A stretch of DNA of 8,068 nt from Actinomycetota bacterium (GTDB taxonomy: Bacteria; Actinomycetota; Actinomycetes; Nanopelagicales; Nanopelagicaceae), in NCBI GenBank assembly GCA_947459935.1, contig CANHFN010000034.1, forward strand, positions 1-8,068. Reading direction: 5' to 3'. A program made the position numbers and the translations under genes. Positions 1 to 7,561 of the stretch are shown in pieces; position 1 is the stretch's first letter, and every line of letters starts with the position of its first letter. The notes beneath the pieces are model-generated. The model was not told the origin of the DNA. It saw only the letters and a list, made by a program, of their open reading frames with translations, and ran no database searches.

Positions 1-362
1 ATAAGAAAATTGCATGGCCCGCACAACTTGCTATGGGTGGCGATGGACTTGGTAACTCACTTGATCACATTCGCGAAATCATGGGTACTTCAATGGAATC
101 TTTGATTCATCACTTCAAACTTGTAACTGAAGGTTTCCATGTTCCTGCCGGCCAAGCATATGTAGCAATTGAATCTCCTCGAGGTGAACTTGGTGCTTCA
201 GTTGTTTCAGATGGCGGAACACGACCATACAGAGTCCATTTCCGTGAACCATCATTTAATAATTTACAAGCAACTGCTGCAATGAGTGAAGGTGGCATGG
301 TCGCCGACATCATCGGCTCAGTTGCTTCAATCGATCCTGTAATGGGAGGAGTTGATCGCTAA
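1..362 (+). CDS. nuoD: NADH-quinone oxidoreductase subunit D, C-terminal part (5' truncated by window edge)
   Basis: This is the 49-kDa-type subunit of complex I. With NuoH and NuoB it forms the quinone-reducing site on the cytoplasmic side of the membrane. The first complete codon is at position 3, and 119 residues are visible before the TAA at 360-362; roughly the first three quarters of the protein lies upstream. The visible part has the conserved family wording: '[20 protein letters not shown]', then '[20 protein letters not shown]', the 'ESPRGELG' block and '[15 protein letters not shown]'. It ends with '[10 protein letters not shown]', the normal C-terminus of the family. The ATG at 33 is an internal methionine, not the start, because the conserved reading frame runs through it from the left edge. 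The gene ends one base into the nuoE start codon (TAATG). Confidence 0.97.
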   Translation, partial: KKIAWPAQLAMGGDGLGNSLDHIREIMGTSMESLIHHFKLVTEGFHVPAGQAYVAIESPRGELGASVVSDGGTRPYRVHFREPSFNNLQATAAMSEGGMVADIIGSVASIDPVMGGVDR

Positions 363-988
363 TGGCATTTTCAGAAGAAGACTTCCAAATTATGGATTCA
401 ATTATTAAGCGTTATCCACGCTCTCGTTCAGCGATCATGCCTTTGTTGCACTATGTGCAATCAAAAGCAGGTTACGTGACCAACGAAGGCATTGAAGTAA
501 TCGCAAAGGTACTTCAACTAGAAGCGGCAGAAGTTACTGCCGTATCTACCTTTTATACCCAATACAAGCCAACTCCAGTAGGCGAATACCACGTTGGTGT
601 GTGCACAAATACTTTGTGCGCTGTTATGGGTGGAGATGCAATCTTTGATTCACTGAAAGATCACCTTGGAATTGGAAATGATGAAGTCACGGCTGATGGC
701 AAAGTTTCCCTAGAGCACATCGAATGTAATGCTGCCTGTGATTACGCACCTGTTGTTATGGCCAACTGGGAGTTCTACGACAATCAAACTGTCGAATCTG
801 CAAAAGAGTTAGTTGATTCAATGAGGGCAGGAAATCCAAAGCCACCAACAAGAGGTCCAAACAAATTGGTTACTTGGAAAGAAGCATCGGCTGTGCTTGC
901 AGGAATAAACGATGGACTTGCACATGAAGGTGTACAAGCTGGTGAACCAACTTTGCTTGGTTTGAAACTTTCGAAAGAGGGTAAGTAA
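362..988 (+). CDS. nuoE: NADH-quinone oxidoreductase subunit E, [2Fe-2S] protein
   Basis: This 24-kDa-type subunit of the NADH-dehydrogenase module has a thioredoxin-like fold and carries the N1a [2Fe-2S] cluster next to the FMN in NuoF. The 208-residue product has a helical N-terminal part (about 1-70) and then the cluster-binding domain. All four cysteine ligands are visible in the family spacing: C81 and C86 (CTNTLC), then C122 and C126 (CNAAC). From about residue 150 there is an extra tail with 'PKPPTRGPNKLVTWKEASAV' followed by 'LAGINDGLAHEGVQAGE'. It makes the protein longer than E. coli NuoE (166 residues) and resembles tails in actinobacterial NuoE. The ATG overlaps the nuoD stop by one base. 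A good Shine-Dalgarno sequence, GGAGGAG at 345-351, lies 10 bases upstream and supports this start. Confidence 0.97.
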   Translation: MAFSEEDFQIMDSIIKRYPRSRSAIMPLLHYVQSKAGYVTNEGIEVIAKVLQLEAAEVTAVSTFYTQYKPTPVGEYHVGVCTNTLCAVMGGDAIFDSLKDHLGIGNDEVTADGKVSLEHIECNAACDYAPVVMANWEFYDNQTVESAKELVDSMRAGNPKPPTRGPNKLVTWKEASAVLAGINDGLAHEGVQAGEPTLLGLKLSKEGK

Positions 989-2268
989 TGACAAAGCTTG
1001 CTCCCGTGCTTTCAGCACATTGGGATGAAAAAGATTCATTCACTCTAGAAGGCTACAAGCGTCATGGTGGATATACAGCCTCTGCAAAAGCACTGACAAT
1101 GGATCCAGATGCAATTATCCAACTTGTTAAGGATTCAGGACTTCGTGGTCGTGGCGGTGCAGGTTTCCCAACCGGAATGAAGTGGGGATTTATTCCTCAG
1201 GGTGACAATAAGGATCACTATCTTGTTGTTAACGCAGATGAATCAGAGCCAGGAACATGCAAAGACACACCTTTGTTAATGGCTAATCCGCATGTGTTAA
1301 TTGAAGGCTGCATCATTGCTTGCCATGCAATCCGCGCAAAACATGCATTTATTTATATTCGTGGTGAGGTAACACATGTTGTTCGCCGCGTTAATCAGGC
1401 AATTGCAGATGCCTATGCAGCAGGAATTCTGGGCAACGGAATTGATGTAGTTCTACATATCGGTGCAGGCGCTTATATCTGCGGTGAAGAAACTGCACTC
1501 CTTGATTCACTTGAAGGTTTCCGTGGACAGCCTCGTTTGCGCCCACCATTTCCTGCAATTGCTGGCCTTTATGCCCGTCCAACTGTTGTAAACAACGTTG
1601 AATCAATCGCTTCTGTTCCAGCAATCGTGAATAACGGTGCCGAGTGGTATCAATCAATGGGAACTGAAAAGAGCAAGGGAACAACGTTGTATTCATTGTC
1701 TGGCCATGTTGTTAATCCAGGGCAGTTTGAAGCACCGCTTGGAATTACTCTTCGCGAAATTCTAGATTTAGCAGGGGGAGTTCGCCCAGGCCATAAGTTG
1801 AAATTCTGGACACCTGGCGGATCATCAACACCATTGTTTACAGATGCACACCTTGATGTTCCCTTAGATTACGAAGGCGTTGCAGCTGCAGGATCAATGC
1901 TTGGAACAAAAGCATTGCAAATCTTTGATGAAACAACTTGCGTAGTTCGCGCAGTTTTGCGTTGGACAGAGTTCTACAAGCACGAATCATGTGGAAAGTG
2001 CACACCTTGCCGTGAAGGCACTTGGTGGTTGGTGCAGATTCTTCGTGATCTCGAAGCTGGAAAAGGAACTGAAGCAGACCTTGCGAAGTTGCTCGATCTT
2101 TGCGACAACATCATGGGTCGTTCATTCTGTGCTCTTGGTGATGGAGCGACAAGCCCAATCACATCTTCCATTAAATACTTCCGCGAGGAATACATCGCTC
2201 ACTTAACACAAGGTGGATGTCCATTTGATCCTGTCGCATCAACACTCTTTGCAGGGGCTGGTGCATAA
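988..2268 (+). CDS. nuoF: NADH-quinone oxidoreductase subunit F, NADH- and FMN-binding
   Basis: This 51-kDa-type subunit is where NADH is oxidised. It binds NADH and FMN and carries the N3 [4Fe-4S] cluster that receives electrons from FMN. The 426-residue product is close to the family's usual size (E. coli 445). The glycine-rich flavin/nucleotide motif 'GLRGRGGAGFPTGMKW' is at residues 51-66 and 'NADESEPGTCKD' at 82-93. The second nucleotide-site motif, 'GAGAYICGEETALLDSLEG', is at 159-177 with acidic pair E167/E168. 'PTVVNNVESIASVP' lies at about 198-211. The cluster ligands are C335, C338, C341 (ESCGKCTPC) and C381 (SFCALGDGA). No key residue is missing. The ATG overlaps the nuoE stop by one base (TAATG), and AAAGAGGG at 974-981 is a well-placed ribosome binding site. 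The stop codon directly abuts the nuoG ATG in the same frame. Confidence 0.98.
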   Translation: MTKLAPVLSAHWDEKDSFTLEGYKRHGGYTASAKALTMDPDAIIQLVKDSGLRGRGGAGFPTGMKWGFIPQGDNKDHYLVVNADESEPGTCKDTPLLMANPHVLIEGCIIACHAIRAKHAFIYIRGEVTHVVRRVNQAIADAYAAGILGNGIDVVLHIGAGAYICGEETALLDSLEGFRGQPRLRPPFPAIAGLYARPTVVNNVESIASVPAIVNNGAEWYQSMGTEKSKGTTLYSLSGHVVNPGQFEAPLGITLREILDLAGGVRPGHKLKFWTPGGSSTPLFTDAHLDVPLDYEGVAAAGSMLGTKALQIFDETTCVVRAVLRWTEFYKHESCGKCTPCREGTWWLVQILRDLEAGKGTEADLAKLLDLCDNIMGRSFCALGDGATSPITSSIKYFREEYIAHLTQGGCPFDPVASTLFAGAGA

Positions 2269-4617
2269 ATGACAACTGAAGTTGTAGACATGATTACCGT
2301 TGTAATTGACGGCTTTGAAGTTACTGTTCCAAAGGGAACTCTTGTTATTCGTGCAGCAGAACAACTCGGAATTCAGATTCCGCGTTTTTGTGATCACCCA
2401 TTACTTGATCCAGTTGGCGCGTGCCGTCAGTGCTTAGTTGATATTGAAATTAATGGTCGTGCATTTCCTAAGCCTCAAGCATCTTGCACAATTCCTGTTG
2501 AGACAGGAATGATTGTAAAGACTCAATTAACTTCAACAGTTGCAGAGAAGGCGCAACGAGGAGTTATGGAGCTTTTGCTTGTAAACCACCCACTTGATTG
2601 CCCAGTGTGTGACAAGGGTGGTGAGTGCCCGTTGCAAAACCAGGCAATGAGCACGGGGCAAGGATCTACACGTTTTGAGGGCGTAAAGCGCGTATTTGAA
2701 AAGCCAATCAATATTTCATCACAGGTTCTGCTCGATCGTGAACGATGTGTTTTGTGTGCTCGTTGTACTCGTTTTTCTGAACAGATTGCAAGTGATCCAT
2801 TTATTACTTTGAACGAACGTGGCGCATTGCAGCAAGTTGGTATCTATGAGAACAAACCTTTTGAATCCTATTTCTCAGGAAATACAGTTCAAATTTGTCC
2901 AGTAGGTGCGTTAACTGGTGCGGCATATCGATTCCGTGCTCGCCCATTTGATTTGGTATCAACACCATCTGCTTGTGAGCATTGTGCATCAGGTTGCGAC
3001 ATGCGCACCGATGTGCGCCGTGGAAAGACATTACGTCGCCTTGCTGGTGATGATGCCTCAGTTAATGAAGAGTGGAATTGCGATAAGGGTCGTTGGGCGT
3101 TTAAGTATGTAACAGCAGTTGATCGTCTGAAGACCCCAATGGTGCGCAATGCATCTGGAGTTCTTGAAGAGGCATCATGGCCTGAAGCACTTGCTGTTGC
3201 AGCTGCGGGATTAAAGGCTGCAAAGTCAGCGGTACTAGTTGGTGGTCGTGCAACATATGAAGATGCTTATGGTTACAGTAAGTTCGCACGAGTAGCACTT
3301 GCTACAAATGATATTGATTTCCGTTCACGTATTTCATCTGATGAAGAACGTGAGTTCTTAGCCGCTCGAGTTGTTGGTTCCTCAACAACCTATCGAGATA
3401 TTGATAAGGCTGATCAAGTTCTTCTCGTTGGTTTTGAACCTGAAGAAGAATCTCCAATTGTTTTCTTGCGTATCAATAAGCAGTTCCGTAAACGTGCCTT
3501 AAAGGTTGTTTCAATTGGGTCGAAGGAATCAATTGGCGTTGAGAAACTAAAGGCAGAGTTTGTGAAAGTTGCACCTGGCCAAGAGGCATCAGCTATTGCA
3601 GCACAGTCACTTACAAGTAAATCTGTAATTCTTGTGGGAGAGCGTGCAGCAGAAAGCACTGGCGTGCTCAGCGCAGTTGCGGCACTTGCTGATGCAACTG
3701 GGGCAAAGATTGCATGGATTCCACGTCGCGCTGGTGAGCGCGGTGCATTAGAAGCTGGTGCAATCGGCAATCTTTTGCCAGGCGGACGTCCGGTTACAGA
3801 TGCAGCGGCCCGCGTGGACATTGCAGCATTCTGGAATACCGATTCTTTGCCAAGTGAAATAGGTCGAAATACCTCACAGATCATCGAGGCAGTTCACTCA
3901 GGAAAAATTGGAGCACTAGTTGTTGGTGGCGTTGATCCACTAGATGGCGATAACAGTTCTGCGACTTTGGCAGCTCTTGATAAGGCATTTGTAGTTTCAC
4001 TTGAAATTGCACCTAGTGCAGTTACCGAGCGGGCAGATGTAGTTCTTCCAGTTGCTGCAGTTACTGAAAAATCTGGATCCTTCCTTAACTGGGAAGGTCG
4101 CCCTCGCGCATTTGATGCAGCTGTGAGTGATTCACTCAATCGAAGTGATTTGCGAATCCTTTCAATGATCGCTGAAGAAATGGGAAGTTCTCTTAATTTG
4201 GGAACGGTTACAGCGGCCATCAAGGAAATTGCATCTATTGGAAAGTGGGATGGCGCAAGAGTTTCACTCAACAAAGTTAACGCTTCATCACAACCCGCTC
4301 TTACTGCTGAACAAGCACTCATCACTTCATGGCGTCGCTTATTAGATCTAGGTACTTTGCAACAAGGTGAGGAAAATCTTGCAGGAACTGCGCGCCGCAC
4401 AGTTGCAGTCATTTCTCCTAAGCGAGCACAAGCGTTGGGTGTTGTAGATGGAGACCAACTTAAAATTTCAACGACGCAAGGATCAGTAACTCTTTCTGCG
4501 CTAGTTGAAAATATTCATGATGATGCTGTGTGGGCACCTCGTAATTCACGTGGTTCTCAATTGTTGGTAAACCTAGGCGTTGCACATGGCGCGGTAGTTA
4601 CGGTGGTGAAGGCATGA
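2269..4617 (+). CDS. nuoG: NADH-quinone oxidoreductase subunit G, multi-cluster Fe-S protein
   Basis: This 75-kDa-type subunit carries electrons along the peripheral arm from NuoF toward NuoI. The 782-residue product starts with a ferredoxin-type domain, [2Fe-2S] N1b: C41, C52, C55, C73. Next comes the His-Cys [4Fe-4S] N5 site, H107, C111, C114, C120 ([14 protein letters not shown]). A further [4Fe-4S] N4 site follows at C160, C163, C166 and C210. A fourth set, C236, C239, C243 and C271, matches the N7 cluster, which only some bacteria keep. From about 285 onward the protein has the molybdopterin-oxidoreductase fold, catalytically inactive in complex I. Recognisable pieces are 'GGVDPLDGD' (553-561) and '[20 protein letters not shown]' (589-608), with a C-terminal beta domain from about 708. 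The ATG abuts the nuoF stop. The ribosome site (AGGGG, 2253-2257) is rather distant at 11 bases, so an internal start at M8 (2290) cannot be fully excluded, but no better site precedes it. Confidence 0.97.
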   Translation: MTTEVVDMITVVIDGFEVTVPKGTLVIRAAEQLGIQIPRFCDHPLLDPVGACRQCLVDIEINGRAFPKPQASCTIPVETGMIVKTQLTSTVAEKAQRGVMELLLVNHPLDCPVCDKGGECPLQNQAMSTGQGSTRFEGVKRVFEKPINISSQVLLDRERCVLCARCTRFSEQIASDPFITLNERGALQQVGIYENKPFESYFSGNTVQICPVGALTGAAYRFRARPFDLVSTPSACEHCASGCDMRTDVRRGKTLRRLAGDDASVNEEWNCDKGRWAFKYVTAVDRLKTPMVRNASGVLEEASWPEALAVAAAGLKAAKSAVLVGGRATYEDAYGYSKFARVALATNDIDFRSRISSDEEREFLAARVVGSSTTYRDIDKADQVLLVGFEPEEESPIVFLRINKQFRKRALKVVSIGSKESIGVEKLKAEFVKVAPGQEASAIAAQSLTSKSVILVGERAAESTGVLSAVAALADATGAKIAWIPRRAGERGALEAGAIGNLLPGGRPVTDAAARVDIAAFWNTDSLPSEIGRNTSQIIEAVHSGKIGALVVGGVDPLDGDNSSATLAALDKAFVVSLEIAPSAVTERADVVLPVAAVTEKSGSFLNWEGRPRAFDAAVSDSLNRSDLRILSMIAEEMGSSLNLGTVTAAIKEIASIGKWDGARVSLNKVNASSQPALTAEQALITSWRRLLDLGTLQQGEENLAGTARRTVAVISPKRAQALGVVDGDQLKISTTQGSVTLSALVENIHDDAVWAPRNSRGSQLLVNLGVAHGAVVTVVKA

Positions 4618-5864
4618 CAACTGCAGAACTCATTGGAGCAGATCCAGGTTGGTTAATAGTCGTAAAGGCATTAATCGTTTTTGCAATCTGTGTATTGCTA
4701 ACGCTTATGTCTGTGTGGGGAGAGCGCCGCGTTGTTGGTCGCATGCAGCAACGTCCAGGTCCAAACCGTGTCGGTCCCTTTGGTCTAATTCAAGCATTGG
4801 CAGATGGAGTTAAGTTAGCGCTAAAGGAAGACATCATTCCTACAGCAGCCGACAAGGTTGTTTTTGTTTTGGCCCCAATTATCAGCGCCACGACCTGCTT
4901 TATGGCTTTTGCGGTAATCCCAATTACTGGGGAAGTAACAATGTTTGGTCGCCAAACTGCCATGCAATTAACCGACATTCCGGTTGGTGTTTTATACATC
5001 CTTGCAATCGCCTCAGTTGGAGTTTACGGAATTGTTCTAGCTGGCTGGTCTTCAGGCTCTACTTATCCTTTACTTGGCGGTCTTCGTTCAAGTGCTCAGG
5101 TAATTTCATATGAGATTGCAATGGGGCTTTCACTAGTTGCTGTGTTTATTTACTCCGGTTCAATGTCAACATCTGAAATCGTGGCAGCGCAATCAACCTG
5201 GTGGTATGCAGTGGTCTTGTTCCCATCATTTGCTATTTATGTGATTTCAATGGTTGGTGAGACAAACCGTGCACCATTTGATCTTGCTGAAGCTGAAGGC
5301 GAACTTGTCGGTGGATTCCACACAGAATACTCATCACTGAAGTTCGCACTCTTTTTCTTAGCTGAATATGTAAACATTATTGCAGTATCGGCACTGGCAA
5401 CAACATTGTTCCTTGGTGGCTACAAAGCACCTCCAGGACTTGGGTTTACAGAAGCATGGCTTGGTGGATGGTTTACCGCTATTTGGTTCTTCTTAAAGGT
5501 TCTTACATTCTTCTTTGTTTTCGTGTGGTTACGTGGAACTCTGCCACGTTTGCGTTATGACCAGTTCATGCAGTTTGGCTGGAAAGTTTTGATTCCAGTT
5601 TCAATTCTGTGGATCTTGGTTGTTGCAACACTTCGCGTACTTTCACTACAGAATGCACCTAGATTGATAATCGTTGCATTTGCAAGCAGCGTTGTCTTTA
5701 TCATCATGGCGGCAAACATGGGATTTGAAAGTGCCAAAAAGAAAAAGGAGTTAGCAATAGCAGATGGTGACAATAAAGCCGCACCAAAGTTTGCAGTTCC
5801 TTCCTTGCCTATAGAAGTTTCAACTATCAATGTTTCACAGAAGACAGGGGGCAAGCGTGAGTGA
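4614..5864 (+). CDS. nuoH: NADH-quinone oxidoreductase subunit H, membrane subunit at the quinone site
   Basis: This ND1-type inner-membrane subunit forms the quinone entry channel together with NuoD/NuoB. It links quinone reduction to proton pumping. The 416-residue product is longer than E. coli NuoH (325). Hydrophobic segments are visible at about 14-35, 82-104, 123-145, 163-184, 197-216, 240-268, 286-306, 323-345 and 349-369. The last one lies beyond the usual eight helices. Conserved loops are intact: '[20 protein letters not shown]' (35-54), '[16 protein letters not shown]' (156-171) and the acidic quinone-chamber loop '[20 protein letters not shown]' (218-237), followed by E238. After residue 370 a basic run (AKKKK) opens a polar tail of about 45 residues. 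The ATG overlaps the nuoG TGA as ATGA. GGTGG at 4602-4606 is a weak ribosome site, so coupling to nuoG is likely. Confidence 0.97.
   Translation: MTTAELIGADPGWLIVVKALIVFAICVLLTLMSVWGERRVVGRMQQRPGPNRVGPFGLIQALADGVKLALKEDIIPTAADKVVFVLAPIISATTCFMAFAVIPITGEVTMFGRQTAMQLTDIPVGVLYILAIASVGVYGIVLAGWSSGSTYPLLGGLRSSAQVISYEIAMGLSLVAVFIYSGSMSTSEIVAAQSTWWYAVVLFPSFAIYVISMVGETNRAPFDLAEAEGELVGGFHTEYSSLKFALFFLAEYVNIIAVSALATTLFLGGYKAPPGLGFTEAWLGGWFTAIWFFLKVLTFFFVFVWLRGTLPRLRYDQFMQFGWKVLIPVSILWILVVATLRVLSLQNAPRLIIVAFASSVVFIIMAANMGFESAKKKKELAIADGDNKAAPKFAVPSLPIEVSTINVSQKTGGKRE
5846..5851 (+). promoter_or_regulatory. Shine-Dalgarno site that sets the nuoI GTG start
   Basis: AGGGGG lies inside the nuoH 3' end, five bases before the GTG at 5857. 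No comparable purine-rich site precedes the in-frame ATG at 5830. The site therefore favours the GTG as the nuoI start. Confidence 0.75.
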
Positions 5865-6468
5865 AAACCTCGAACCGTTAAAGCCAAAAGATCTTGGTAT
5901 TAACGATGTTGAATTTTATGAAGTGGAGCAAACCCCTCCCGTTGGCTTCTTTGGAAGTTTGAAGGGGTTCTGGGTCACCTTTTCGACCATGTTTAAGAAG
6001 CCTTTAACTGTCGAATACCCCGAAGTAAAAGCTCCAACTGCCGAGAGATTCCATGGGCGTCATCAACTCAATCGCCACCCGGATGGTTTAGAGAAGTGCA
6101 TTGGTTGCGAACTGTGTGCTTGGGCATGTCCTGCCGATGCGATTTATGTTGAGGGTGAAACCAATACTGAAGAAAATCGTATGTCACCAGGTGAGCGATA
6201 TGGCAAGGTCTATCAGATCAATTACCTTCGCTGCGTCTTCTGTGGGCTATGTATCGAAGCTTGCCCAACTCGTGCTTTAACCATGACAAATGAATACGAA
6301 CTTGCCGATGACACTCGCGCGAAGTTGATTTTTGAAAAGCAAGATTTATTGGCACCACTTCGTCAAGGAATGTTGATGCCACCTCATCCAATGTATCCAG
6401 ACATGAATGACACAAACTATTACAACGGTGATGTAAAACAATCTCACCCATCTCAGGAGGGCAAGTAG
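5857..6468 (+). CDS. nuoI: NADH-quinone oxidoreductase subunit I, 2x[4Fe-4S] ferredoxin-like
   Basis: This 23-kDa (TYKY-type) subunit passes electrons through clusters N6a and N6b from NuoG to NuoB, near the quinone site. From the GTG at 5857 the product is 203 residues (E. coli 180). An N-terminal amphipathic region, '[19 protein letters not shown]' (28-46), contacts the membrane arm in this family. Two complete ferredoxin motifs follow: C81, C84, C87, C91 ([12 protein letters not shown]) and C126, C129, C132, C136 ([12 protein letters not shown]). The acidic/polar tail '[14 protein letters not shown]' is at 179-192. I chose GTG 5857 over the in-frame ATG at 5830. The ATG would add nine residues (MFHRRQGAS) unlike the family N-terminus and overlap nuoH by 35 bases. 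The GTG has a strong ribosome site and overlaps nuoH by 8 bases. The frame ends in TAG, immediately followed by nuoJ in the same frame. Confidence 0.96.
   Translation: MSENLEPLKPKDLGINDVEFYEVEQTPPVGFFGSLKGFWVTFSTMFKKPLTVEYPEVKAPTAERFHGRHQLNRHPDGLEKCIGCELCAWACPADAIYVEGETNTEENRMSPGERYGKVYQINYLRCVFCGLCIEACPTRALTMTNEYELADDTRAKLIFEKQDLLAPLRQGMLMPPHPMYPDMNDTNYYNGDVKQSHPSQEGK
6455..6461 (+). promoter_or_regulatory. Strong Shine-Dalgarno site for the nuoJ GTG start
   Basis: AGGAGGG lies at the 3' end of nuoI, seven bases before the GTG at 6469. It supports that non-ATG start over the later in-frame ATG at 6520, which falls at the edge of the first membrane helix. Confidence 0.8.
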
Positions 6469-7260
6469 GTGTTGCAATTAGCCCTCGAGGTCGGACAGAC
6501 CGCTAAACCAGAAGCTGTTATGTTCTGGATTCTTGGTCCTCTTGCAGTTGTCGCTGCACTTGGAATGTTGCTTGTGAAAAAGGCGGTTCATTCAGCAATC
6601 TTGATGGCGTTCGTAATGATTATTCTGGCTATTTTCTATATCGCACAAGATGCAGCTTTCTTGGGAATCGTTCAGATTGTTGTTTACACGGGTGCCGTAA
6701 TGATGCTCTTTTTGTTTATTTTGATGTTGGTTGGTGTTGATTCCTCAGATTCATTAACTGAAACTATTCGTGGACTTCGCCCAATAGCAATAACAGCAGC
6801 AGTTGGGTTCGGCGGTTTGATGGTTTCACTTCTTGGTCATGCAACTCTTGGTAGAGGCGCAGTTGGTTTAACTCAAGCCAATGCTGATGGAAATGTTCAA
6901 GGTTTAGCCCAGCTTTTGTTTAGTACCTATGTTTGGCCTTTTGAAGTTGTTTCTTCACTTTTAATTACTGCAGCCCTTGGTGCAATGGTTTTGGCACATC
7001 AACAGCGCACATCAACTCGCCCAACTCAACGACAACTCTCTATCAATCGCTTCCGCGGGGACTCCCTAGGAACGGCCGCAGGCTTGCCTGGCCCAGGTGT
7101 TTACGCGCGGCATAACGCGGTTGATGTTCCAGCCCTACTTCCAGATGGAACTCCTGCAGCAGATTCTGTAAATGCAACTCTTTCTGCGCGTGGAGACATG
7201 TTGGACTACAAGAAATTTGATCTCAGTGAAGTCAATACAAAGGTTGAGGAGGAAAAGTAA
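6469..7260 (+). CDS. nuoJ: NADH-quinone oxidoreductase subunit J, membrane subunit
   Basis: This ND6-type inner-membrane subunit sits between the quinone chamber and the antiporter-like subunits, where it helps relay conformational and proton signals. The 263-residue product has five hydrophobic segments, at about 18-36, 39-60, 63-90, 104-124 and 152-176. The third contains the family hallmark '[20 protein letters not shown]' (64-83), with Y73 and G75 where ND6 proteins form the pi-bulge helix. After the last helix (ending '[10 protein letters not shown]') comes a polar, probably cytoplasmic tail of about 85 residues. It has a basic start, a Gly/Pro stretch ([20 protein letters not shown], 205-224) and an acidic end. 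E. coli NuoJ is only 184 residues. The start is a GTG directly after the nuoI TAG with a strong ribosome site. The stop overlaps the nuoK ATG by one base. Confidence 0.95.
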   Translation: MLQLALEVGQTAKPEAVMFWILGPLAVVAALGMLLVKKAVHSAILMAFVMIILAIFYIAQDAAFLGIVQIVVYTGAVMMLFLFILMLVGVDSSDSLTETIRGLRPIAITAAVGFGGLMVSLLGHATLGRGAVGLTQANADGNVQGLAQLLFSTYVWPFEVVSSLLITAALGAMVLAHQQRTSTRPTQRQLSINRFRGDSLGTAAGLPGPGVYARHNAVDVPALLPDGTPAADSVNATLSARGDMLDYKKFDLSEVNTKVEEEK

Positions 7261-7559
7261 TGGACGCCTCCAATTACCTTTATATCTCAGCACTTCTTTT
7301 CACAATAGGTGCAGTTGGCGTTGTGGTTCGCCGCAACGCGATAGTTGTTTTTATGTGTATTGAGTTAATGCTAAATGCTGCGAACCTTTCATTTGTCACA
7401 TTTTCTCGCATCAATGGTGATCTAGATGGTCAGGTTATGGCCTTCTTTACAATGGTTGTGGCTGCCTGCGAAGTTGTTGTTGGTTTAGCAATCATCGTGA
7501 CAATTTACCGCTCACGTCGTTCAGCATCTGTTGATGATGCTAGTTTGTTGAAGCGATAG
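7260..7559 (+). CDS. nuoK: NADH-quinone oxidoreductase subunit K, membrane subunit
   Basis: This ND4L-type inner-membrane subunit carries buried glutamates that take part in proton transfer beside NuoJ and NuoN. The 99-residue product is the normal family size (E. coli 100). Three membrane helices are visible at about 4-22, 27-48 and 60-82. Conserved E35 ('[14 protein letters not shown]') and E71 ('[13 protein letters not shown]') correspond to the essential E36 and E72 of E. coli NuoK. The loop '[13 protein letters not shown]' and the tail '[13 protein letters not shown]' resemble actinobacterial NuoK closely. The ATG overlaps the nuoJ stop as TAATG. AGGAGG at 7247-7252, seven bases upstream, is a near-ideal ribosome site. 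Only two bases separate its TAG from the nuoL ATG. Confidence 0.98.
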   Translation: MDASNYLYISALLFTIGAVGVVVRRNAIVVFMCIELMLNAANLSFVTFSRINGDLDGQVMAFFTMVVAACEVVVGLAIIVTIYRSRRSASVDDASLLKR

Positions 7560-7561
7560 TT

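Noticed and set aside
33..362. A complete short gene starting at ATG 33
   Set aside because: The same frame runs open to the left edge and encodes conserved NuoD sequence before the methionine ([10 protein letters not shown]), so ATG 33 is internal.
3414..4412. Two long minus-strand open frames (3414-3884, 156 codons; 3894-4412, 172 codons) opposite the 3' half of nuoG
   Set aside because: They lie wholly opposite a well-supported nuoG frame. Their translations are rich in Ser/Arg/Ala/Thr with no recognisable domain. They look like by-products of nuoG codon use.
5555..5887. Minus-strand open frame of 110 codons over the nuoH/nuoI junction
   Set aside because: It overlaps two conserved genes and has no family resemblance. 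It is a shadow frame.
7172..7363. Plus-strand open frame of 63 codons across the nuoJ/nuoK junction
   Set aside because: It is out of frame with both conserved genes. Its translation (Arg/Cys/Ser-rich) has no recognisable features.
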